In this document: positions 1 through 4,323 of the stretch, piece after piece
Layout of the letters: every line of letters starts with the position of its first letter
Position numbering within the stretch: the stretch's first letter is position 1
From: Clostridiaceae bacterium
Lineage (GTDB): Bacteria; Bacillota; Clostridia; Monoglobales; Firm-18
Reading direction: 5' to 3'
Length of the DNA stretch: 13,635 nucleotides
Assembly: GCA_012511915.1 (NCBI GenBank)
Contig: JAAZFB010000450.1
Coordinates: forward strand, 1-13,635
The notes under the pieces: generated by a model
The model's database searches: none
Told to the model about the DNA's origin: nothing
Seen by the model: the letters and a program-made list of their open reading frames with translations, nothing else
Program-made: the position numbers and the translations under genes

Positions 1-192
1 AACACGGCAGAAGCGAATATTGCTCCGGCAGTTGCAGGAATCAGTTTAATGTGTATAAAAGCAGAGCGAAAAATTGATTATATGCGACTTAAATTTTATT
101 TTAAATTATTTTTCAAAATAAAGGCATCAAGCATACAGCCTGCACCAAGGCGAAAGCCCTCAGCAAAGCTTTCGAGTTATAGCACAAATGTC

Positions 193-235
193 AAAAAAAC
201 GCACCCCCACCCTCCAAGATTGGGGAGCAGGGGTG
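193..235 (-). terminator. Probable rho-independent terminator closing the orphan RHS cassette array
   Basis: Read on the minus strand, a G/C-rich imperfect hairpin is followed by GCG and a run of seven T. The arms are 202-215 and 222-235, with 11 of 14 positions paired counting one G-T pair, and a loop of about 6 nt. It lies downstream of the minus-strand toxin/immunity cassettes, so it could end any readthrough transcript from them. The distance from the last immunity gene (about 300 nt) makes the functional link an inference. Confidence 0.55.
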
Positions 236-260
236 TTGGTGTATGATTTATCACACTTTT

Positions 261-298
261 TTAATTCATAGGAAATTGCTAAATTTTCTATGAATTAA
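261..298. repeat. AT-rich 17-bp perfect palindrome (hairpin)
   Basis: Arms 261-277 and 282-298 are complementary over all 17 positions, with one G-T pair, around a GCTA loop. On the minus strand it is followed by A residues rather than T residues, so it is not a canonical terminator in that direction, and on the plus strand no U-tract follows it. It may be a mobile-element end or a transcript 3' structure. Its role is not known. The rest of 1-385 holds no gene that I can support. Confidence 0.6.
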
Positions 299-385
299 TA
301 CCTTAGCAAATGCTTTCGGCTACAGCGTTAAAGCGCCACAGGTGCTTTGTTCTACGAGTATTCATTGCTTGTTGCTTATAGTTTT

Positions 386-544
386 TTAATAGTGGTTGTC
401 ACCCCCCCCGTCCCCCTGATACTCTTTAGCTTTCCCAATTCGTTCATTTAGCCGTTGGCGCAATTGCCCACATAACTTCCCGATATTCCATTTATTGGTG
501 AGCGTCAAATAACTCGGCGCAATCCTCTGTTGCTTGTTTTTTAA
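386..544 (-). pseudogene. Remnant of an unidentified coding sequence
   Basis: Directly after the last immunity gene, on the minus strand, a frame stays open for about 52 codons. It has a protein-like composition, including the stretches TNKWNIGKLCGQLRQRL and NERIGKAKEYQGDGGG, and ends with TAA at 386-388. There is no convincing start codon or ribosome binding site, and it begins just after a stop at 545-547. It may be the C-terminal end of a lost gene, perhaps one associated with the GGGACGG-type repeats, because it overlaps a G-rich run near 402-416. I do not recognise the family. Confidence 0.25.
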
Positions 545-903
545 TTACTAATGTTATCAATCATTTTTTCAACAGCCATAATAAAATCCTCTACTCGAAA
601 TCGCTCTTTGCAATCAAATTGTTTCCATACGGAATCAATTCGCCACCCCGATATACCACGTTTGAATGATATCATAGGGTTTTCCTCGCTCTCAATGGTG
701 TTATAAATAAAATCATGTTTTTTATCCCATTTCAAGTAGAAGTACAAAAACTCCATAACAGGAAATAATGGTTGCTCAAAAAACACCTTGCCATTGATTT
801 TTACACAAAAATTATTACCCTCATCCAATAATTTCGAGTATTCAAGTTGTGAGATTTTATCTACGCCATTTTCCAAGTGATAATCACACAAAAACTCAAT
901 CAT
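541..903 (-). CDS. Probable immunity protein of orphan RHS cassette A (unrecognised family)
   Basis: A small acidic soluble protein of 120 residues beginning MIEFLCDYH. It has no signal peptide or membrane segment, as expected for an antitoxin acting in the cytoplasm. An alternative ATG at 918, one base after the toxin stop, would add five residues. I prefer 903 because GGTGGTG sits just upstream of it, while the 918 start has no Shine-Dalgarno. It lies immediately downstream of the toxin-tip ORF ending at 920, which is the standard toxin-immunity order in RHS cassettes. The middle contains aromatic-rich strands and an ISGWRIDSVW stretch; the family is not recognised. The immunity role is inferred from position and size only. 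Confidence 0.6.
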   Translation of the reverse strand: MIEFLCDYHLENGVDKISQLEYSKLLDEGNNFCVKINGKVFFEQPLFPVMEFLYFYLKWDKKHDFIYNTIESEENPMISFKRGISGWRIDSVWKQFDCKERFRVEDFIMAVEKMIDNISN

Positions 904-919
904 GAATAACACCACCATC

Positions 920-1543
920 TTATTTTACCGGGAAAGAAGTTATAATTTTACCTGCTACGGTAAACACTACTTTTATTGCCGTTTCCCCTTTTGTACCAAT
1001 AACTTGACCCATTTCATATATGGTATAATATGAGTCCTCGCTATTGATTATAAATTGGTTTGAATTTCTTAACGCCGTAGTAATCCAAGTGTTTACTTGC
1101 GAGGAACTCGATGTTGCGAATTTTGCCCAATCACCAGTAGCACTCATAAGATGTTTTGATTTAACGGTATAGTTGGAGATATTTGCGATAGCCTGTTGCG
1201 CTCCCAAGGTTGCTCCCGATGCTACCGCCGCCGCCGCTGAAGTGATTAACTTAGCTATTAACGGAGCCGCTTTTACTCCTATAACTATTGTAACTGCCGC
1301 TGCCGTTATTATCCATCCTTCGTCAGTTACGGTATCGTTTCCCGGTAGAAAGAATATACTAGTGTCATCACGTCCGCTACTATCGTCTATCCATATATAC
1401 ATCCTATTGTCGTTGCCAATGAAGATTCCTTTGCCATCTCCTTCAAAGAACGTAACTCCGGTATCCAATGACGCTGTTTTCGTGGTGGGATCCCAACCTA
1501 TTTCCCAACCATCCAAGTATGCCCTTAAAGAAATATAACGCAA
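920..1543 (-). CDS. Orphan RHS C-terminal cassette A: CuAO-N-like linker plus putative BECR-type toxin tip
   Basis: This is a displaced RHS tail without the large delivery protein. The nominal TTG start at 1543 has no ribosome binding site. The same frame runs upstream to a TAG at 1604-1606 and encodes the RHS core end YCNNNPLAYIDPIGL. Residues about 2-27 (RYISLRAYLDGW, IGWDPTTKTASL) resemble one repeat of the copper amine oxidase N-terminal stalk domain. A hydrophobic Ala/Val-rich segment follows at about 75-110. The last 80 residues carry SKHL, IGTKGET and GKIITSFPV, a pattern like BECR-fold RNase toxins, but this assignment is tentative. With no promoter, it may be a silent donor that is expressed only after recombination onto a full RHS gene. 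The immunity gene at 903-541 follows directly. Confidence 0.65.
   Translation of the reverse strand: MRYISLRAYLDGWEIGWDPTTKTASLDTGVTFFEGDGKGIFIGNDNRMYIWIDDSSGRDDTSIFFLPGNDTVTDEGWIITAAAVTIVIGVKAAPLIAKLITSAAAAVASGATLGAQQAIANISNYTVKSKHLMSATGDWAKFATSSSSQVNTWITTALRNSNQFIINSEDSYYTIYEMGQVIGTKGETAIKVVFTVAGKIITSFPVK
1347..1531. repeat. Direct repeat, copy A, encoding the shared linker of orphan RHS tails
   Basis: This segment matches 2558-2751 with about three substitutions (for example 1425, 1460 and 1490) plus a 9-nt insertion in the other copy near 2710-2722. It encodes the CuAO-N-like linker of the two orphan tails. Homology continues beyond 1346 toward lower coordinates but at clearly lower identity, so the near-identical block has a sharp edge. 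It drops again at about 1531. Confidence 0.9.
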
Positions 1544-1603
1544 TCCGATCGGGTCGATATAGGCAAGTGGATTATTATTACAATAGGCTTCTATCAGGTG
1601 GGG
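1544..1603 (-). pseudogene. Truncated RHS core fragment in front of cassette A
   Basis: In frame with cassette A, the 20 codons upstream of its nominal start read PHLIEAYCNNNPLAYIDPIG. This is homologous to the core end of the full-length RHS protein, which reads RYVYCVNNPVNYTDSSGL near 7265-7320. A TAG at 1604-1606 blocks the frame, and no further RHS sequence lies upstream. This short stretch is the only visible homology that could let the cassette recombine in frame onto a complete RHS gene. Confidence 0.7.
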
Positions 1604-1644
1604 CTAAGAAAAACCTCTCCAAAATCCTACTTTTTTGATTAAAA

Positions 1645-1724
1645 GGGACGACACCATTGACACTCTTCTCTCCAAATAGCGCAACGAGAACCGTCACTAT
1701 TGTTTTAAAACTGTACCGTCCCCA
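1645..1724. repeat. Possible GGGACG-ended miniature repeat (REP/MITE-like)
   Basis: The region between the two cassettes starts GGGACGACACC and ends CTGTACCGTCCC, giving imperfect inverted ends: six bases are exact, and about 8 of 11 match overall. An internal GAGAACCGTC echoes the same motif. Short sequences with GGGACGGT/ACCGTCCC ends are common in Clostridia next to IS200-type tyrosine transposases. No transposase is present here. It separates cassette A from the immunity gene of cassette B. Confidence 0.4.
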
Positions 1725-1747
1725 ATTGACTTTGTCGATTATCTCGA

Positions 1748-2119
1748 CTACAATGTTTTGCCGGGGAATTCACCACGCCATACCCGCAAAGTCATTTCCG
1801 CATTTAGCCTTCTTATGCCAATATCATTTCTTTTTGATAATTCTTCAAGCACTTGAACTGCTTTGTTTTTATGAATACTCAATTTAAGACACGCTGCTGC
1901 TGCCTCGGTTCTTGTTGTTATATTGTCATAATCAAGAAGTATCCCATACACCTCTTGCGCAAGTTCAATATCATGCGCAAGAAGTGTAAATAATTTGTTT
2001 ATTTTTTTTCCTTCGCGGTTGTTTGTTCTATAGTCCCCTTCTACAGTTGCTATATCAGATATTTTGTCACTTTCTATATGCAAATTTACTATTTCTTGAG
2101 CCGTTAATTTTTTTCTCAT
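1748..2119 (-). CDS. DUF2019-like immunity protein for the HNH toxin tip
   Basis: A 123-residue, mostly helical soluble protein that resembles the DUF2019 family, whose members sit beside polymorphic toxin tails and have a HEAT-like helical fold. Visible signs are an N-terminal LTAQEIVNLHIES helix, an YRTNNREGKKINKL segment and helical repeats ending NAEMTLRVWRGEFPG. The ATG at 2119 overlaps the TGA stop of the toxin tip (ATGA), with GGAG about 9 nt upstream inside the toxin gene. This tight coupling is typical of toxin-immunity pairs. It probably binds and blocks the HNH nuclease in the cytoplasm. The family call is by pattern recognition and the target is inferred from linkage. Confidence 0.75.
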   Translation of the reverse strand: MRKKLTAQEIVNLHIESDKISDIATVEGDYRTNNREGKKINKLFTLLAHDIELAQEVYGILLDYDNITTRTEAAAACLKLSIHKNKAVQVLEELSKRNDIGIRRLNAEMTLRVWRGEFPGKTL

Positions 2120-2832
2120 TCTATCACTCCAAAATCTCTAAGAACTTTCAAACCATACTCATATTGTGTTTGGAAATCCTGTCCAGCAAGCCAATCTCGA
2201 ACAGATAATCCATTTGTAAAAGGAAATTTGGTAGTATTATAATGCCCACTAATTTTATCATGAACTTGTTTACTAATGTTAATCAGATTGTTTGTATTAT
2301 GAATCTTAAAGGCATCAAAACCAGATTTCGCAATTTGGCTTTTCTCAACAATATGGTGCCAGACACGACCAGGTCCTGCCGAGCCTACTGCTTTCTTAAA
2401 TTGGTCAAATGTAGCATACCCTGTACCTGCTGTTGACGCGGCTTTAGAGAGAGTAGCTGCAGTCGCCACTAAAGCCGCGCCCTTGACTACGATTACACCG
2501 CCAACTGCAGCAGCAGTTATCATCCAGCCTTCATCTTTTACTGTATCATTTCCTGGGAGAAAGAATATACTAGTGTCATCACGTCCGCTACTATCGTCTA
2601 TCCATATATACATCCTATTGTCGTTGCCAATGAAGCTTCCTTTGCCATCTCCTTCAAAGAACGTAACTCCAGTATCCAATGACGCTGTTTTCGTGGTGGG
2701 GTCCCAACCTATGTCCCATCCAACCCAACCATCCAAGTATGCCCTTAAAGATACATAGCGCAAACCGCTTGGATCTATGAAATTTATCGGGGTAATGGTA
2801 ACGCATAGACCCATACGCAACCACAGCAACAA
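2116..2832 (-). CDS. Orphan RHS C-terminal cassette B: CuAO-N-like linker plus HNH (WHH-type) nuclease toxin tip
   Basis: A displaced RHS tail. It enters with the core end INFIDPSGL (about residues 17-25) after a degenerate N-terminus. A CuAO-N-like linker follows (RYVSLRAYLDGW, IGWDPTTKTASLDT, about residues 26-60), then a hydrophobic Ala-rich segment. The C-terminus has an HNH/endonuclease VII-like signature: GRVWHHIVEKSQ, then NTNNLINISKQVHDKISGHY, where the HH pair, the Asn and the later His are likely metal and catalytic residues. The nominal TTG start has no ribosome binding site and lies only about 20 nt past the terminator of the preceding operon, so no dedicated promoter is visible. 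It is probably a silent reserve tip. A DUF2019-like immunity gene overlaps its stop codon. Confidence 0.7.
   Translation of the reverse strand: MLLWLRMGLCVTITPINFIDPSGLRYVSLRAYLDGWVGWDIGWDPTTKTASLDTGVTFFEGDGKGSFIGNDNRMYIWIDDSSGRDDTSIFFLPGNDTVKDEGWMITAAAVGGVIVVKGAALVATAATLSKAASTAGTGYATFDQFKKAVGSAGPGRVWHHIVEKSQIAKSGFDAFKIHNTNNLINISKQVHDKISGHYNTTKFPFTNGLSVRDWLAGQDFQTQYEYGLKVLRDFGVIE
2558..2751. repeat. Direct repeat, copy B, encoding the shared linker of orphan RHS tails
   Basis: Second copy of the block at 1347-1531, in the same orientation and about 1.2 kb away. The only indel is a 9-nt in-frame insertion near 2710-2722, which turns DGWEIGWD into DGWVGWDIGWD. The near-identity includes silent positions, so it reflects recent duplication or gene conversion, not just protein constraint. 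Confidence 0.9.
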
Positions 2833-2850
2833 TTAGCTTATAACATCTAC

Positions 2851-2878
2851 AAAAACCCACGCCCCAGCGTGGGTTTTT
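2851..2878. terminator. Perfect 12-bp hairpin terminator after the HEPN/MNT pair
   Basis: AAAAACCCACGC, loop CCCA, GCGTGGGTTTTT: 12 perfect base pairs with A/T tracts on both sides, so it can act on either strand. On the minus strand it begins one base after the MNT stop codon. It would end the HEPN/MNT transcript and shield the orphan RHS cassettes downstream from it. Confidence 0.85.
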
Positions 2879-2879
2879 G

Positions 2880-3191
2880 CTATGCCTTATAAATTATTTG
2901 TCCTGTCATAAAAACGTGTTTCACAAAACCGCTTTTATCATTTGTGCTATCAAGTAAATGCGGCTCAATATCAAAACTAACGCCACGCCGTAAACGCCAT
3001 AATTGCGCCGCTGTTTTCCGCCAATCACCAGTAAAACCATCAAACACAACACCAACATCAATGTCGCTGTCTTCGTGCGGATTACCATTGACATACGAAC
3101 CGAATAAAACAATGGCAGACGGCGAAAATTCCCTCGTTACAGCTTCCGTGTATCGTTCAACTGTATTTATAACTGTTCCTTTATCCAACAT
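2880..3191 (-). CDS. MNT-type nucleotidyltransferase (antitoxin of a HEPN/MNT pair)
   Basis: A 103-residue minimal nucleotidyltransferase of the DNA polymerase beta superfamily, the usual length. The GSx10DxD signature is intact: GSYVNGNPHEDSDID at about residues 31-45. The later FDIEPH at about 74-79 could supply the third metal-binding Asp. In characterised HEPN/MNT systems the MNT partner neutralises the HEPN protein, in some cases by adding AMP to it. The ATG at 3191 lies 25 nt inside the HEPN gene and is preceded by a GGGGGAA stretch, so the two are translationally coupled. It ends in TAG just before a strong terminator. The antitoxin role is inferred from the family and arrangement. Confidence 0.85.
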   Translation of the reverse strand: MLDKGTVINTVERYTEAVTREFSPSAIVLFGSYVNGNPHEDSDIDVGVVFDGFTGDWRKTAAQLWRLRRGVSFDIEPHLLDSTNDKSGFVKHVFMTGQIIYKA

Positions 3192-3559
3192 AATAATTCC
3201 CCCGTCCTCACGATAAACTCCCCGCAGTTTTCTTTTGTCAGTCCTGCCGCTATCTCGTCTTTGTATTCGGGATAACGCGCTTCAATATTGAGGGGGTTTA
3301 AATCATCTATAAAATCTTGCTGTTCTTCTGACATTAAATCAAACAAACTCGCACGAACAGCTAATTTTGAAAGGTCGTGTATTTTTGGTGGGATTTCACC
3401 GTCAGTACAATCACGAGCAACAACGGCTTTTAACGCTTTTTCAATCGTCTGATGACACATAAAGCCGACATAGAGAAGCCGCCCACTATTTAACATTGCT
3501 TTTGCTGTTTCAATGTCATAATCGGCTAAATCCAACCAATACTTAACACTATCACTCAT
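3167..3559 (-). CDS. HEPN domain protein (partner of MNT nucleotidyltransferase)
   Basis: A 130-residue all-helical HEPN-family protein. Hallmarks are the N-terminal YWLDLADYDIETAKAML helix, CHQTIEKALKA at about 35-45, KIHDLSKL at about 59-66 and ARYPEYKDE at about 94-102. The canonical catalytic RxxxxH(xY) motif of HepT-type RNases is not visible: the equivalent position reads RYPEYK with no His. It may therefore not be an RNase toxin, and it fits the ARYP-containing HEPN subgroup that pairs with MNT proteins. The ATG at 3559 is preceded by GGTGATG-like sequence and a good promoter. It is the first gene of a two-gene operon and may have arrived independently of the RHS genes. Confidence 0.85.
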   Translation of the reverse strand: MSDSVKYWLDLADYDIETAKAMLNSGRLLYVGFMCHQTIEKALKAVVARDCTDGEIPPKIHDLSKLAVRASLFDLMSEEQQDFIDDLNPLNIEARYPEYKDEIAAGLTKENCGEFIVRTGELLCWIKEQL

Positions 3560-3584
3560 TTAACATCACCAACCTTACAAGAAT

Positions 3585-3613
3585 AGTATAGCATAAGATT
3601 TCTTGAAATACAA
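3585..3613 (-). promoter_or_regulatory. Sigma-A-type promoter for the HEPN/MNT operon
   Basis: On the minus strand TTGTAT (3613-3608) and TATACT (3590-3585) are separated by exactly 17 nt. The -10 box lies about 25 nt upstream of the HEPN start. No operator-like repeat overlaps it. Confidence 0.65.
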
Positions 3614-3714
3614 CCATTTTTTCGGTAGTTTTGTGTGAGCGTTATTCAATAAAGCGAAGAGTTAAAAAAGTCTTTTACTTTTATTTTTAAAATCAGACTT
3701 CGGATTTGACCTCT

Positions 3715-3736
3715 TACTGTGGAAACAAGTGAGGGG
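3715..3736 (+). repeat. Leader direct repeat, copy 1
   Basis: TACTGTGGAAACAAGTGAGG followed by GG matches 3801-3822 at 19 of 22 positions, 86 bp apart. Both copies end in a GAGG(A/G)G sequence resembling a Shine-Dalgarno. In copy 1 no obvious start codon follows at the right distance. Confidence 0.75.
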
Positions 3737-3800
3737 CTTTATATTCTAATTTATTACAGTTGTATTACATTTTCAAAAACAGGGTTACATTTTTGCCTTT

Positions 3801-3822
3801 TAGTGTGGAAACAAATGAGGAG
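3801..3822 (+). repeat. Leader direct repeat, copy 2, containing the leader ORF ribosome binding site
   Basis: TAGTGTGGAAACAAATGAGG followed by AG is the second copy of the 3715-3736 repeat. Its end forms GAGGAGG (3817-3823), seven nucleotides upstream of the GTG of a short leader ORF. Confidence 0.75.
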
Positions 3823-3825
3823 GTT

Positions 3826-3867
3826 TTTTTGTGGGACATTTAAACTTGCGTTATTAACCCACAAAAA
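3826..3867 (+). promoter_or_regulatory. Hairpin with embedded leader ORF (candidate attenuator)
   Basis: TTTTTGTGGG (3826-3835) pairs perfectly with CCCACAAAAA (3858-3867) around a 22-nt loop. The leader ORF at 3831-3857 starts in the left arm and stops at the last base before the right arm, so a translating ribosome would melt the stem. Such an arrangement is what translation- or stall-dependent leaders look like. Function here is inference. Confidence 0.5.
3831..3857 (+). CDS. Candidate 8-residue leader peptide MGHLNLRY
   Basis: GTG start with GAGGAGG exactly seven nucleotides upstream, then GGA CAT TTA AAC TTG CGT TAT TAA. The ORF fits exactly within the left arm and loop of a 10-bp hairpin. 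The peptide is not one I recognise. Short peptides ending in basic/aromatic residues are known from antibiotic-responsive leaders, but here the next gene is tnpW and not a resistance gene. It may control the element's transposition genes or be left over from a lost cargo gene. Confidence 0.4.
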   Translation: MGHLNLRY

Positions 3868-3933
3868 TTTAGTCGTTCAAAGACAGAACAACCTTGCTAA
3901 TCTTTTTTACAATACACTATACCAGCAAGCATC

Positions 3934-3953
3934 GCCTTTTGTCCCCAAAAGGC
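3934..3953 (+). promoter_or_regulatory. Leader hairpin GCCTTTTG/CAAAAGGC
   Basis: An 8-bp perfect stem with TCCC loop, about 100 nt upstream of tnpW. It is followed six bases later by a second stem at 3960-3977. Neither stem has a U-tract, so they are structured leader elements and not evident terminators. Confidence 0.55.
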
Positions 3954-3959
3954 ACTTGT

Positions 3960-3977
3960 CAGCTCCAAACGGAGCTG
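3960..3977 (+). promoter_or_regulatory. Leader hairpin CAGCTCC/GGAGCTG
   Basis: A 7-bp perfect stem with AAAC loop directly after the preceding hairpin. The tandem pair lies between the leader ORF and tnpW and could be a regulatory fold or a recombinase-binding region near the left end of the element. Confidence 0.55.
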
Positions 3978-4054
3978 TTGAAGCAAGAAAAGGTGCAGAA
4001 TAGAGGTTATGACTTTTAGAATAAATAAAATTTTCAAAGAAAGGGGCGGGGATA

Positions 4055-4207
4055 ATGTCAAATAACACTAATTATCTGCTTGATAAAGTATATACCCATA
4101 AAATCGGTAAAACAATTTTTACTGTATCATCTTTTCTGAAATCAGATAGTCAAATGACTTTTTTAGAAATCTTAAAAAAGCTGATTGAAAAGGAAACGAA
4201 GCTATAA
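4055..4207 (+). CDS. tnpW: TnpW-like transposon-encoded small protein
   Basis: A 50-residue protein that resembles TnpW of Tn4451-type elements. The core reads HKIGKTIFTVSSFL followed by a short helix TFLEILKKLIEKE, matching the family pattern IGKT-x-Y/F-x-V, F, and a C-terminal I-x-K/R-L-I motif. The ATG at 4055 has AAAGGGG about 11 nt upstream. TnpW proteins occur beside large serine recombinases but their role is not established. Here the gene lies 116 nt upstream of the recombinase in the same direction. The call rests on the motif and the neighbour; the protein is short, so some doubt remains. Confidence 0.7.
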   Translation: MSNNTNYLLDKVYTHKIGKTIFTVSSFLKSDSQMTFLEILKKLIEKETKL

Positions 4208-4240
4208 AAATTTACAGTCACAATTACAGCGAATTTCTGC

Positions 4241-4269
4241 TTGAAAAACCTCTGTTTTCATGTTAATAT
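4241..4269 (+). promoter_or_regulatory. Promoter for the recombinase gene
   Basis: TTGAAA (4241-4246) and TAATAT (4264-4269) are separated by 17 nt, about 55 nt upstream of the recombinase start. The -10 box lies inside a 26-bp palindrome, so a bound dimer would occlude it. Confidence 0.6.
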
Positions 4270-4277
4270 GAACACAG
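4252..4277. promoter_or_regulatory. Palindromic operator candidate over the recombinase promoter
   Basis: CTGTTTTCAT, spacer GTTAAT, ATGAACACAG: 9 of 10 arm positions are complementary. It overlaps the -10 box of the recombinase promoter. It could bind a dimeric repressor or the recombinase itself. No regulator gene is present inside the element. Confidence 0.5.
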
Positions 4278-4323
4278 ATGTTATAAGCGATTTGTTTGCT
4301 GTTATTTTGAAAGGAGGATTATT

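Noticed and set aside
49..246. Open frame of 65 codons on the plus strand
   Set aside because: It has no ribosome binding site, a low-complexity basic composition, and it runs through the terminator hairpin of the other strand.
1173..2758. Plus-strand frames opposite the two linker copies
   Set aside because: The similarity between them simply mirrors the duplicated minus-strand linker.
3715..3822. CRISPR array
   Set aside because: Only two imperfect repeat copies with an 86-bp period, and no cas genes.
3719..4003. Open frame of 94 codons through the leader region
   Set aside because: It covers repeats and hairpins, has no ribosome binding site of its own and has no protein-like pattern.
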